From contig MU006236.1 of NCBI GenBank assembly GCA_010093685.1, positions 248,001-312,000 on the forward strand: a stretch of DNA of 64,000 bases, in the 5' to 3' direction. Below are positions 31,721-43,911 of the stretch, piece after piece. Each line of letters opens with the position of its first letter. Positions within the stretch are counted from its first letter, which is position 1. Position numbers and translations under genes: made by a program. The notes beneath the pieces were generated by a model. That model was not told the origin of the DNA, made no database searches, and saw only the letters and a list, made by a program, of their open reading frames with translations. The stretch is from Ophiobolus disseminans. Its lineage: Eukaryota; Ascomycota; Dothideomycetes; Pleosporales; Phaeosphaeriaceae.

Positions 31721-34700
31721 ATGTCCGAGAACGAGGATATCAGCGACCTGTGGGAAGATGCCTTGGACAAGTATGAGAAGATGGCTCCCGAGCGATCGCG
31801 AAGAGACAAGAACCTTTTCATGACCCTCAAGACCCCTGAAGCCCTGGAGGAACATCTCGACAAAAGCGAAAAGTCATTCAAGCTGTTCAGATCCAAGCAT
31901 GGAAAGCTCACTAGCAGGCTCAAAGCTTGCATGAAACCTTTCATGGCGCTCTCGGACATGATATCTGCGGCTGTTTCCTTATCACCATTTGCCCCAGCAT
32001 CAACCATCCTCGGGGCCGTTTGCTTCGTCTTGAAGGCAGCCGACGGGGTATCTGAGGTGTACGCATGGATTGAAGAGCTTTTTGACAAGCTTCGGGACTT
32101 CACCACTCGCCTAGACGAGTATGTGCAGCAAGGCCTTCCGAAGGGCTTTCGAGACAAGATCGTGGACATACTTGGTTGCCTTCTCGAGATCCTTGCTTGT
32201 GCAGAGCTCGCAGTCAAGGACGGACGATGGAAAAAATATGCTGCTGTTCTTTTCCTCGGCGGCGATGAACGCGTGAAAGCCGCATTTGACAAGCTTGCCA
32301 GCCTCTTCCAGAGCGAGCAATCACTTGTCATTGCAATCACATATGCCACCAATCAAAAGATGGACAAGCGAATCGAAGAAATAGGTGCCATGAGCGAAGC
32401 TATCTTGAATGCCACGAACAAAGCTCAGGAGGAAACCAAACGCCAAGAATGCATGAAATGGATTTCTAGCATGGACTTCACGGCGCAGCAATCTGACAAC
32501 TTGGGAAGAAGACAAGCAAATACCGGAGCATGGTTTTTGAAAAGCCCTATCTTCACAAGTTGGGCTGACGGACCAGCATCATCTTGGGGCCTGTTTTGCC
32601 AAGGTGCTCCAGGCGCAGGCAAAACCACCATGTCGGCCACGGTCATCAATTCTCTCTCACATGGGGGTCCGGCAGACGAAGTCGGAGTTGCATACATCTA
32701 CTGCAATTACAGGTCACGCACCGAACAGACCCTCTACAATCTCCTCTCAAGCCTCCTTCGGCGTTTGGTCCAGATCCGCAGCAAAGTTCCGCCGTACATC
32801 CTTGAGACCTTCGAGAAATTCGGCCGCGACCGAAAGTTAACGCTAGTGGAGTGTACGAACCTCATCGGTATGGTCTGCAATGAGTTCTCGGTTGTATATG
32901 TTGTTGTGGATGCCGTTGACGAGTGCCAGGAGGACGTGTCGCGGGATTTATTCAACAACATTCGATACATTCAGAAGCAGACCAACATGCGGTTAATGAT
33001 AACAGCTCGCTTTATTCCAGATATACAAGACATGGTGCAGGAAGAGTTGGGGATGCTACCAGAACTCGAAGTGCGTGCAAGCGATGACGACATCCGACAA
33101 TACTTTGCAAGCCGACAACCAAGATTCAAGAATTTCTTGAAGAACAACCAGGGGTTGTGCTCGCAAGCAAGCGACAAGGTGGTTGAGGCTGCTGGAGGGA
33201 TGTAAGTCATTATAGCACATGAAACCCTTGATTTACACTAAGTGCGTTCTAGGTTTCTTCTCGCAAAACTGCACGTGGACCAATTGACTGCCATGGTTGT
33301 GCCAGCCCAAGTCAAGAGTGCACTTTCAAAGATGTTCAAAGTGTCGGAGAACGCATCACAGTTAATACAAGCATATAACGAGCAGTACGATCTCGCTATG
33401 GAACGGATCTCGAATCAGCCGGCCTATCAAGCCGACTTAGCACGAGCCACGCTAGCATGGATGACCTTTGCTTGCAGGCCGCTCGTGCCTGCTGAACTGT
33501 GCACCGCGCTAGCAATGGAGCTCAGCGACGATAAGAGCGCACTAGACCAAGACTTCCTTCCTGATATTGGTCTTTTGGTATCGATATGTGCTGGGCTGGT
33601 CACAGTTGACAAAGAAGCCAACGTAATTCGTCCGGCACACAATACCACGCAAGAATATCTTGAGCGCACCCACGAGAAATGGTTTCCAGCGGGCAAAAAG
33701 ATGACAGCTTTGACGTGTATCTCTTATCTCTCTATGGAAGAGTTCAAGAAAGGCGGTGTCAGCACCTCTACAACTGACATATCGGAAGACAAAGAATGGA
33801 ATCAGAGGCTTTCACTCTTTCCTCTACTCGATTACGCTGCCCGACACTGGGGTGGGCATGTTCGACCTGTGGAGAATGTCATCTTCAACGAGGTCTGCAC
33901 CATGCTCGAGCACCCTGGGATTCGGGACAATGTCAATTCAGTAACGACATCCTTCTGGGAAGACACATTCGAAGACTACGCGCGAGCATGGCGCAAACTG
34001 ACCCCCATGGTTCTGATAGCTTCCGAAGGCCTTAAGCACACGTTGCAGAATTACCTGGCCAGTCGCCTCGCAATGATATGGCCGGAAATGCATGAAGACG
34101 AAGACGAATTCGCGGAACGAGACTCGCCGTTAACTGCAGCTGCAGCGAACGGGCGAACGCAAATCATGAAGATACTGCTCGATCAGTCGGTGGACGCCAA
34201 TTTATGGCAAGAGAGTGACATCGCACTTCAAAAGGCCACCGAAGGAGAGCACATCGACATTCTACGCATGATCCTGGAGTTCTGGTCCAAACATGGTCTC
34301 AGCGCAGACAGTGAGGATCTTCAGCACGACGGATCGGAGACAAGCGAAGATGGCGAACATATCATGCCGGATGATGGATCAGACACGGTCCTACCGACCG
34401 CAAGTATGATCTCGAACGCTTTAAATTTCTCTCTGGACACTGCCGTCTCTCAGGGTCACAAGGAGATCACACAAATACTCATCAAAGGAGGCGCAAATCT
34501 CAAAACTACAATCGTCGACCTAGCCAAATACGACCGTGCGAGCGATCTTCGTTTCTTGCTCAGTTTGGGCCACGAAAGAGGATCCTTGGGTCATGCTGAC
34601 AGCACGGCGCTGCGAGCCGCGGCATCCGAGGGGTTTCAGGATTGTGTGCTCGTTCTGCTTGAGCTTGGGGCCGATGCTTCTCGTGTGAGTCCACTGCACA

Positions 34701-35110
34701 GCCACGGCCATGCACTCGGGGCAGCTGCGCGCAATGGTCATGCAGAGGTAGTCCGCATACTCATCGATCACGGCGTGAATGTGGACGCGTACACTGAAAT
34801 CGCGACCGGAGACACAGCTCTCATCGTAGCTGCGAAGGAACACGGAGACGACACCGCTGTTGCGCGGCTCCTCCTCGAGCGTGGCGCTGACGTCAACAAA
34901 CACTACGGTGGTAGTGCGGGTAACGCGCTTCAAGTAGCTGCTGCACATGATTACAAGGACCTTTGCACACTCCTGCTCGGCCATGGCGCGGACGTTGACC
35001 TTCCCTCGGGAGTCCCAGAAATGACTCCGCTGGAAGCTGCTCGCACGAAAGGTAGTGCCAGCGTGCTGGATCTACTCCTCAAGACTCAAGAAGGGTGCCT
35101 AGGGCCCTAG
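31721..35110 (+). CDS. STAND NTPase (NLR-like): Goodbye-like N-domain, NACHT, ankyrin repeats
   Basis: Exons 31721-33201 and 33253-35110 (51-nt intron, GTAAGT...CTAG) give 1112 residues. The N-terminal 200 residues (ISDLWEDALDKYEKM...) resemble the fungal Goodbye domain. A NACHT-type NTPase follows: Walker A GAPGAGKTT (about residue 295), Walker B VVYVVVDAVDEC (about 394) and a RLMITAR sensor. A winged-helix-like region comes next. From about residue 785 there are at least six ankyrin repeats (e.g. DTALIVAAKEHGDDTAVARLLLERGADVN split across the repeat consensus). Fungal STAND proteins are NLR-like sensors of non-self. The ATG at 31721 is the first in frame. Decayed ankyrin units follow the stop. 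Confidence 0.88.
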
Positions 35111-35790
35111 CAATAGCATCTCGATTTTAGAATAGTTGATGGGGTCATGTGTTCGCTTCGACCATCGAGCCGAGACTGCGAAAGTATTGCGCTTCTTGAT
35201 GAGCAAGGTGTAAAAATGCACTCTAGAGGCGACGGGACCCATCTACCCGCGGCCATGGCAGCTTCTTGGTCTTGTAGGAGCTCCTCAGACTGGGTGCAAC
35301 ATGGATTCTAAACTCGACGAGCACGGCCATCTTCCGCACGAAACAGTGTTCAAACAAACTCGCACATGCAAATTTTATACCGTAGAATCGTACGCCGCAT
35401 GCCTTGCTCTCTGCTCTACAGTAGCTTTGACGTCAACATCTCGGGCAATATCTGGCACAGTCCTCAGAGAAGCCTCACCATGCGACGCTCCCCCTTGACC
35501 GTGGCGCTGAAGTCCTAGATAACGCTTCCAAGCTTCTCGAGAAAGCAGTCAAAAACGTACCCGAAGTCTCTCGTATCCAGTAAGGCGAGGCATTCCCAGC
35601 AAGGCTTTAGTCTCATACTCATCTCTCCTCGCCGCTGCTTATCATTCGATCTACTTCCTCGACATTGTCCCGTTGTACGGGACCTGGATGCGGATCTGGA
35701 GCTGTATAGGCCCGCGACACTTGAACTTGCAATCGCGAACGGGTGTACTGATGCTGTTAGGCTTTTGTTGGTGGCATGGATATGATAACT
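35111..35790 (+). pseudogene. Decayed ankyrin-repeat tail of the NLR-like gene
   Basis: Downstream of the stop at 35110, plus-strand frames still carry ankyrin-like fragments. Examples are SIALLDEQGVKMHSRGDGTHLPAAMAA (around 35180-35260, written here only as a pattern), a DRGAEVL-like stretch near 35500, and TLELAIANGCTDAVRLLL ending near 35775. They are in different frames with stops between. This suggests the ancestral protein had several more repeats. Confidence 0.5.
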
Positions 35791-35941
35791 CATCGTAGTA
35801 CCCCACCTTCAACATCGAAGTTCAAATGGCGACATCGGCAATGTGTTACTTGGTTACATTCGTTTTGTTCAGTACGATTCGTATTGTTGGGGCTGGTGGG
35901 CGAACAGACATATCAAATATATCTAGAATCCATTGGTCTCA

Positions 35942-36339
35942 CTACATCCCATGTGTCGCCTTCTCCTTGGCCCGCTGTTCTTGTCGCTTTTGGCTTTTGT
36001 CGCTGCGCTTCTCTTTAGCGGTGGGCTGGCTTTGCTTCTCCTTTTCCTTTTCCTCCTTGCGCTTCTCGGAGGCCTCTGCGGGATAAGAGTCATTCTCACT
36101 CAGAAATGGTGCCTTGTTGGGTTTATACCTTTACGCTCCGCCTCACGCTTCTCATGCATATTCTTCTTCCAACTAGTGCTCATGCCCTTGTCACTGATTT
36201 TGACCAGGCCAGTCTCATCACGAAGCTCTGTAGGGGCTCTGAGGATTTTGCGGAATGTTCTGAGTAGGTCGTTCGTAGAGGACGATGCCAAAGCGCTCAG
36301 TCGTCTCAAGATGAGAGGATGGAGAATTGGTGCTGCCAT
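35942..36339 (-). pseudogene. Small basic protein with one-base deletion
   Basis: The ATG at 36339 gives MAAPILHPLILRRLSALASS, a presequence-like N-terminus, then TELRDETGLVKISDKGMSTSWKKNMHEKREAERKG. At the GGG run 36119-36121 (plus strand) the frame breaks. Adding one base there restores an open frame with NKAPFLSENDSYPAEASEKRKEEKEKEK down to a TAG at 35942, 132 residues in all. Both halves have the composition of one lysine/glutamate-rich protein. Either a true disabling deletion or a homopolymer sequencing error. Family not recognised; a mitochondrial location is a guess. Confidence 0.6.
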
Positions 36340-36912
36340 GTTGGAAGTGATTGCTTGCTCTAGCTATCAACTGAGCCCTGAACGAGGGTTACATAGCGAG
36401 GGACATGCCGATTTATCAAGAATCGTCCCCGGAATTGGTTGTCGATGTGACAACTCGCGTTATGCAGGGAGGTTACCGATCGGGAAATGGACGCTCGTGC
36501 GGCGTTACACATCGTATGCTTCTTGCAGATCGAGGATTAGGCTGCCATCTTGTCTTTCCGAATGTCAAAGTTTTTGGAATCTGGTTTGAGTGTATTATCT
36601 CTACAGAACTTTCACATCAATGGACTACAGTGGTGTAGTGTCGGTCATCCGTTTGAGTACAAATTAGCTCGGGACCAGATTTTACGCAGCGACGGGGTAA
36701 ATTGACGCACGCCGCGCTGACGAATTGCGGGGCTGGAGAGGCGTACGTCACTCCACCGCCCATCGACTCGGGCCTCGTCAAGCTCCAACATCGGCTCAGC
36801 CTCAACAGTCGCACGACTCTCCTCGCCACAGAACAATATCTGCTTAAGAACGCCTCCGTGACTTGCATAGTCAAGCCACAATTTCATCGGACAACCTTAT
36901 AACACATCAAAA
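36340..36912. other. Divergent intergenic region
   Basis: 573 bp between the small minus-strand gene and the CUE-domain gene. Short open frames on both strands have no family resemblance. No feature supported. Confidence 0.4.
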
Positions 36913-37560
36913 ATGGCACACCAACCATCAAACGACAACCCGTGGCAGGACGAGGCAAGTCCAACTGGCCGGAATGAGTCTGGAGCCCAGGGCCACCAAA
37001 ATCCCAGCCCTTACTCAGCCCACTACCAAGACCAGGCCCAACCTCGCGATCCGTACACTCAAGAATCGCACCAAGGCCAATACCAGCCGCCTAACCACCC
37101 ACCACCACATCAACAGCCTCTGTCATCGCATCCTCCAGATCAGCAACAGCGCTATTACGCGAGTGCTCAAGACCCACCTCTGGGCTCAGAGCCACAGCAC
37201 GCGCCTCATCAATCTGAGCAACACCACGGCTTCGCCGAGCCAGCAAGCAACTACCAACCTCAGCACAACAGCTCAGTCCCCGCGCAGTTCCACCAGTACC
37301 AAGGCGAGGAAGTCCCACCCAGTCTTCCGCCGCGACGAACTGCCACGGACTTGGCGCTTCCCACTGGTCAGGACCGCTCGCATCAGATCGAGGTCATGCA
37401 GAGCTATGAGGCGGCGGGCAGGAAGGATGAGCACGACCACAATGTAGAGTTGTTGCAGCGCGAGTTCCCCACCATCGATGGAAGTCTGATTGCGGCGATT
37501 TATGGCGATAGCCAGAGTTTGAGCGCGACGAGGGAGATGTTAGGAGCGTTAGAGTCATAG
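36913..37560 (+). CDS. CUE-domain protein with Gln/Pro/His-rich N-terminus
   Basis: Single-exon, 215 residues. The first 140 residues are low complexity, rich in Gln, Pro, His and Ser, probably disordered. PSLPPRR (about 137-143) is SH3-ligand-like. The C-terminal 45 residues (NVELLQREFPTIDGSLIAAIYGDSQSLSATREMLGAL) form a CUE-like three-helix ubiquitin-binding domain with FP and a late leucine motif. This suggests a ubiquitin adaptor; partner unknown. Confidence 0.75.
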   Translation: MAHQPSNDNPWQDEASPTGRNESGAQGHQNPSPYSAHYQDQAQPRDPYTQESHQGQYQPPNHPPPHQQPLSSHPPDQQQRYYASAQDPPLGSEPQHAPHQSEQHHGFAEPASNYQPQHNSSVPAQFHQYQGEEVPPSLPPRRTATDLALPTGQDRSHQIEVMQSYEAAGRKDEHDHNVELLQREFPTIDGSLIAAIYGDSQSLSATREMLGALES

Positions 37561-38138
37561 GAAGGTATGGTAGAAGAAGCAAGGACGCCGACCGGGTCGT
37601 CAGAGGCAGTCAAACCGTGTATGCTAAGGCATCGACTTGATCTGTTGTGTCCGGCTATGGTTTTGAATAGTGACACTATCAACACAGCAATATCTACTTA
37701 CATACCGAGAGTCCAAACATTCGTGTCTCGAGGTCAAGCCATGTATGAAGCCTGATAGGGTTTAGGTTTTGCCGGTTGCGATCTAGTGCAAGGAACGAAC
37801 GCTCCCACCCTCGTCTAAAGCGCCACCTCGTTTCCACCAACACCATCGGGCACCTAATCTAGTACATGCGTGTCGTCCACAGGAAATCTGCGTGAGACAA
37901 TGTCGCATTCGTTATGCGTACCCCCGTACCTTGGCTCAAACGCCATCTGGCCCCCATCAATGCCAACGGGCTCATCTCAACAATCTCGGCGCTTACGCTC
38001 GTGTAACAGCCCCCTTTCCTACCTCGTATCTAGGTATGCCTTTAGGCTTATACCTTTTCCCTTTATGTTCATCCCCACGTTTACGCATGGTCGCTCTTTA
38101 CAGTATCATCGAGACGTTGCGTTACTTGCGACTTCGCA
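37561..38138. other. Intergenic, nothing recognised
   Basis: 578 bp upstream of the membrane protein gene. Open frames here lack family resemblance. An unseen upstream exon of the next gene is possible. Confidence 0.35.
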
Positions 38139-40326
38139 ATGTATCAGCCTTTGGACTGCACACCATCGAAATTTCCCTCATTATCCACCTCTCAGAAGTC
38201 GCCTGACAGATCGCGTGGAGTCCGAAGACCATGGAAGTCGCATACTGACAAGATACTCTTCGCTTGCTCTCTGGTTGTCATTCCGATGGTTACGTTCACG
38301 GTTGTTCTTTTGTCACTTGTCTTTCTCAACATGATCGACCTTGACTACTGTCCCTACCCAACATTATGCCATCGAACCAAACCGCCGGGGACTTCGAAGG
38401 GAGACTACTACATCGATTTTCCAGTCGGACGTCTGGCTTTCGTCTCATCTTTGTCTGCTACTATAAGCTTCACGCTTGTCGCCGCTTTCATGGTAATCTA
38501 CAGCTATACAGCGGCCCGAAAACTGCTTGATGCATCAGATGCATCGCAGGAGAGTAAAGATCTTCCGAGCCCGCACGACATCGCAGTCCTTGTTCGCTTG
38601 CTCAATGCAGAAATTTTCCTGCTTTGGGGTCTACTTGTGTACCAATTGCGACAACGATTTCGCCGTAAACCTCAAACTACCCAAACCAGAATCCATCAAT
38701 ACTCGCCCATGGTTCGTGCAAGCCTAGCAGTTCTCATTGCCGGGATCATTGGCAGGTAAAGTAGCGCGGGTGCTATACTTTGGGCTAGACTGATAACTTC
38801 ACAGTCTTTTTATTCAAGTTGCAGACACCTATTTTCATGTGGTTATTAGTAGCGTCAGCGCCACAACTCTGCATCCGGAGAAAGATGTTGCTCAACATCA
38901 GTATAGCAGAAGGCTAGCATCTTGGTGTTTTGATGCCGAGGGTAGCTTTGGCACCAATAACAACAAATTTTTCTGGGGCTGTGGGCTGAACGCAACGAAA
39001 GGAACAGGGAACGCATGGACGGAAACATTTTCGCTGGCAAATTACACAACTTTTGTGAAAGTTGCGAGCAACCTGGACTCTTACGCATCTCTCTACACTG
39101 ATAAGCAGGGTATTGGTTATGCAGTGGCACGACCTCCAATTGACGATGTGGCAGTCGACTGGACTGGAACAGGTTATGCCGTCTCCAGTCAGTGTACTGC
39201 CATACCTCCGGCTGCTTGTAAGGTGTCAGAAGCCAATGCCACTAAAATGCCAAAGAACTTCGTGTGTGATAAGATATACGACGGACAGAACATACCTGTC
39301 TCGTTTGTCTCTACAGCGCACAACCTTTGGTTCTATGACTTTCATGAGTACGCGAAGGAGACCATACCCTTTACTAACTCCTGGACCTCAACATCCGCTA
39401 ATACAGGGCTGACGTTCACCGATGTCCGTACGATCAAGAACACCACCATCCAAGATTCAAACAACATCTTTCGCAACCCGTGGCGCTGGTTGTCGCAGAT
39501 TGGCCTCCAGGCGGATCCATGGGATCTGCCTACCGAATTGAGCCAGAGCTCTCTCGTGTGGGAGATGAGTTCAGACAACCGAAGATTCTTCTTGTCATGC
39601 TCAACCATGGGTGAGTTCATTGACGTATCACGAATACTACTGCTAACTAACTAAACTGCAGTATGGGATGCTTCATTTGCTTTTGCAGGGGACAAAGTCC
39701 TGAGCCTTTCGACCACCAAGAGCAATGGATCAGTAACCGGCATTGTTTCCATGCCTTCGGTGAGCTCCGGAGGTTATTTTACAGACTTAACGAACCAAGT
39801 CCTAAGAGAGACGAACAAAAACCTCACAACACCGGAAGCCTTCGTCAAGCAATACGAGCTAGCCATGAGTAAAGCCTACTTAGTATGGCTTGTCACGCAC
39901 ACCGTTCCTGCACCAGCAGACCTAGTGCAACGACGCGAAACAAAGGTCATCACGAGATTACCCGCCACAGCTCTCTGGCTCCTCGTCGCTGCAAATCTCC
40001 TTTTCGCACTATTCGCCGTGGTGCTAAGTTCCATGGCCATCCGCGAGACATCTCCAGAGGTGCATCAGGTCCACACCAGACTTAGCACTGCGGGTCTTGC
40101 CGCCCAACTTTTCGACTGGAAACACTCTCGCAAGCCTGCACAGGGCGATTTTGAGCTCTTCCAGGAGAACAACACGGCGAAAACGGAGGAACCGAGTCTG
40201 AGAAAGCGAGTTGGTGTTAGGTGTACGGATGCTGGTGGGGCCGAGTTTGCTGCATATGACTTTGTTGATGTACTGGCTGAAGAAGCCAATGAAGCGAAGC
40301 CAATTCAGACAACATCTGTGGATTGA
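38139..40326 (+). CDS. Multipass membrane protein of unknown function (three exons)
   Basis: Exons 38139-38755, 38805-39610 and 39662-40326 (introns 49 and 51 nt, GTAAAG...ACAG and GTGAGT...GCAG) give 695 residues. N-terminal hydrophobic segments are ILFACSLVVIPMVTFTVVLLSLVFL, LAFVSSLSATISFTLVAAFMVIY and VRASLAVLIAGIIG plus exon 2 start. A large, probably extracellular domain follows with several N-x-S/T sites (NATK, NYTT, NATKM, NTTI) and Cys residues. A C-terminal membrane span (LWLLVAANLLFALFAVVLSSM) and cytosolic tail end it. The fungal family is familiar as hypothetical proteins; no function is known to me. Confidence 0.75.
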
Positions 40327-41505
40327 TTATGGAGTTTCGAACAATTACTAGCTCTAATAAGAAAGTGTTTAGCATACCGCCAATATCTAAAATTGCTTAG
40401 AGGAAAGGGTGTGCGGTTAGCCAGCACAACTCAGGTGGCGGATCATGTAAGAGATGAAGTGACGATATGGCCACAAATGCTGCCGTAGAGCAAAACTCGC
40501 TTTTCGTGTGACGTGGAAGCAGGTTGGTAGCCATCAGGCGTCCATCATCAACTCCATCACTTCTAACGAGTACCACCGAACCAGATACGTGAGATGTGAA
40601 TAAGGTACCAATTATCTCTGGGCGGATTCAAACGTGGTGCATCCTGGTTGGGCTCGTCGGATTTCCCTCGGCATGGGCTATCCTTGTCTTTAATGCCCGA
40701 ACTTAGTGTCTCGGAAGCTCTATCCTCATACCCGCTACGGGAGCGGGCAAGCTTACATGCTAAATCCTGGAAGTCGTAACAGGTGTATAAGTACTCTCCT
40801 GCCCCTGAGCAATATGTTGTGGCCGGCGAACCAATATGCGGCGGATTCTGCAGACTTCGTGGTAACCCTGTGAATGTGCGCCTCCAAAACCTATTTCTGG
40901 AAATCCGTTGTTCCAAACGGTAGATGTCATGATTGTCGTTGGTTATGTTAATATTGAAGTTTGGACTGAAGCTTTTTGATGTTGTCCCCGGTTTCACGCG
41001 CCCGGCACTCCCCGGCTAAATCCCATCAAGCTAGCAACCGCGGCACGGATTCGCTTGCGGCTGCACGATGACATCAAAGCCTAAAGCCGACGTGCTCACA
41101 CTGTGAAACGGCGGTCAGCACTGTAATCCTCGCCCATGATGATGCGCGAGATATGGAGCAATCAGAGGTCGGCGTTTCCCTGCATTGACGATCCTGCGTG
41201 CAAGGCGTTCGGGGCACGGTAGTTGGCGTTGGACAGAGAGTGCGTCATTTCGCGTCGGGCAGATCATTACTTCTCCCCTTCTTTCGCGCGCTCTTCTATC
41301 GACACATTCGCAACTCTTGGTGTTGGTTTAGAAAGTGTGTGCTAAGGGGAGTCTTGAAGCTTGACATTCTTAGGTAGCTGAGCGGACCACCTGGGCACAT
41401 TTCTTGTGTCACGCGATCATTAGCAGTCCGTCATCGGCCCAACTATTATACACACACTCATAGACGATTGTGTGGGGGTGCGCGGGCACTGGAATATCCG
41501 CGAAG
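40327..41505. other. Intergenic, 1.2 kb, no gene supported
   Basis: A minus-strand open frame at 40563-40997 starts with GTG and has no recognisable domain. No repeat matching other parts of the window was seen. Confidence 0.4.
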
Positions 41506-42786
41506 ATGAATTACGCAGCATGGATCGAGGAGAAGAACCTCAAGGTGAGTTCTACACCCTCGCAAAGATATCCGTATATGCTAATATGTCGCGAAGAAAA
41601 CTTTCATTATGGCCACATTGGCATCGACCTTGGTCGGAACCTTCACCGCGTCAATGGGACTATACGACCGCGTATCCGATAAGCGACAGCAACACAAGCA
41701 ACGCACGCGCGACACCAAGCAAGACGGCGAAATCAAGCAACTCAAGGAGGAGTTCGAGAAGTCGCGCAAAGCAGCCGACGAGAGGCAACAAGAGATAGAC
41801 CGCCTGAAGAATGGCGGAGGATACAATAACGGCGGGGGGCAACAACTTGCCCGAAGAGGAGGCGAAGATGTTGGATATAATCTAGAGAGGGATGCGATGA
41901 TGGTTCAGAGAATGTACGACGACGGCTTCGGGCGATACGGGAAGCGGTTCGCTCAAGGCGACGGTGAGTGTTACGCGACAGGTTTCTCGGGAAATACCAC
42001 TAACCATTGAATGCAGCCATTGCTGAGAACCAACTCCAAGCCCAAATCATTTCCCTTCAACAAACTGTTATCAACGTCCTCCAAGACGCTTTGAACAACG
42101 ACCGCCAACTCACACGTGCCGACCAAGCGAAGCTCATTGCAGCGTCAAACGCCGCACGAGAGGGCTCACTCAATGCTCTCCAACAAGCACAACAACGAAT
42201 GTCATCCAATCGGTCGAGCCGCTCAGAGTCGCCACCACGATCAATCGCACCGCCGAAACGCGCGTCAACGGTGATCATGGATGCGCCAGACCAACTGTAT
42301 TGTCGCTACAGTCTCGACCTCCAATACGCCCAAAACAAACCTCTGGCAGCATCATTCGCTCCCGGTGGGTCGTGCGCATGTCCAGCTTGCGGCGTGCCAC
42401 TCGACGTGACCGCCGACGACTTCTGGATGATCGGCAAGCGAATCCCACGGACGATCATCGACCAAGGCTACCAAACCGAGATCACGGAAACGAGAGAGTT
42501 CAGACTTGGGCAGCGCTTCGTACTCAAGTGTCACACACCTGATGGCGAGTACGCATGCACAATCTGCAACAAGAACCGCGACGTCGATGCGATCTGTCGT
42601 ACAGTGGACAGCTTAGTGAAGCACGTTGGCGGCTTCCACGATGTGAATGAGCTAGAATCTGAAATCGATCTAAGGGAAGTCAAGGTCGACACTAGGAGGT
42701 TGAGCCTGCCAGCTCCAAGATCACCGAGTCCTCCGCCAGGTATGGGCATGAGGAGAGAGGAGCTGGATTTCGCTGCTTATCGGTAG
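41506..42786 (+). CDS. Coiled-coil protein with C-terminal Cys/His cluster (three exons)
   Basis: Exons 41506-41544, 41597-41963 and 42017-42786 (introns 52 and 53 nt, both GTGAGT) give 391 residues. A short hydrophobic stretch (TFIMATLASTLVGTFTASM) precedes a charged coiled coil (KQLKEEFEKSRKAADERQQEIDRLK). A second helical segment follows (QLQAQIISLQQTVINVLQDALN), then a Ser/Arg/Pro linker. The C-terminal domain holds CACPACGVPL, CHTPDGEYACTICNKN and HVGGFH, a pattern able to bind zinc. The family is not recognised; nucleic-acid or protein binding would be a guess. Confidence 0.75.
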
Positions 42787-43781
42787 AGTCGTGATCCTTA
42801 GCGATGTGTCTTAGAGCTTTTCTTTTCAGGTGGGCATATGTTGTGGTCAGCGAGGCGTTTGGAAGCACAGCATGGGGATTTGAGGACTTTTTGGGAATGC
42901 ATGCCATGAGTTTCTTATCAATGATGAACGAGGATATGACGTTACGAATTAGATGCTGTTCAATCAAGTTAACAACAACTGGAGTTGCTGCTCCGTGCCC
43001 ATGAGTGAATATGTGATCTCTCGGTACATTCCTCGAAATCCTCGTATAAGGTTGGATGTGATGGACCCGACTGAAGGAGGTCTGGAACCCGGTCCAAGGC
43101 GAACGCACAAGCTTTCCCCCCTGGCGTCAATAAGGCTAGACGGCAGACCGAAAAGCTTGATTGCACCTCAACAGTGCGACTGCCTAGGAACGCTGGATGA
43201 GCGAAGCGTGCCGAAGTCCGGACCAGGGTCTGTGCGTTAGTAAGTACGTCACTCGCAACTTCTTGTTGCGCAATCTTATCACCAACAACGTCGCTTCACG
43301 AAACATACGTTCTCAGGTTCGACTCACGCAAACAACAGAGCTCAACGCCGATTTTCGGTGCATGGTTGAGCAAGTCACATACTCGGTCTCGGTGGTGCGG
43401 GCGCTCAGCTTTCATTTTAAGTTGAGGCAATCGACGAAAGGTATAATCGAACTAGTCCCCATGCTCGAGAGATGGCTGGGCTGGGACACGTCTTATCCAC
43501 CGTTGTTCTTCGATCGGTGTCACATATCGAATGTGATTGACAACTGCGCTCCAGCGAGGCGATGACTGCGAAGTCTCGCTCTTGGGTCACAGCTCTCTTG
43601 AATCACGTCACGGCCGTTGCTGTGCAGGATTCTCGCAAATGGAATAATGACAATTGATCTAGGATGCAGCTTTTCACGTCGGGCGAGATGTGCGAGGCTG
43701 GAAAGGCTTCCGTAGAACAGTCACCCGGGCTCAGATCGCGTCCCTGGCAGGCCAACGATTTTCATTGAAGTCGAAGCGAAC
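42787..43781. other. Intergenic, no gene supported
   Basis: A 122-codon ATG frame (43197-43565) has no family resemblance and no clear promoter or partner exon. It is listed as uncertain rather than called. Confidence 0.35.
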
Positions 43782-43911
43782 TATCAGCCTGGCACCTTGC
43801 TTCACTGAGTACACTATAAATGCACTACTCACGTGACCCTCAATTGCTTGCTTACTCAGCTCTCTTGTGTATATAATCGCTCTCTGTAGCTCCCTCAATA
43901 CAACAACCTTC
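43782..43911 (+). mobile_element. Truncated, diverged solo LTR of the 162-bp family
   Basis: TATCAGCCTGGCACCTTG to CAATACAACAACCTTC matches the first 130 or so bases of the 162-bp LTR (same order, many substitutions, TG start changed to TA). The 3' end is missing because a different TGTCACGG... sequence begins at 43912. Confidence 0.7.

Noticed and set aside
35933..36589. 218-codon plus-strand hydrophobic frame resembling a membrane protein
   Set aside because: Antisense of the Lys/Glu-rich small gene; leucine/phenylalanine runs are the complement of its basic codons.
40563..40997. 144-codon minus-strand frame
   Set aside because: Begins with GTG, no domain or coding-like pattern, isolated.
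43197..43565. 122-codon ATG frame on the plus strand
   Set aside because: No recognisable domain, lies among LTR relics and decayed DNA, and no supporting promoter or exon partner was seen.
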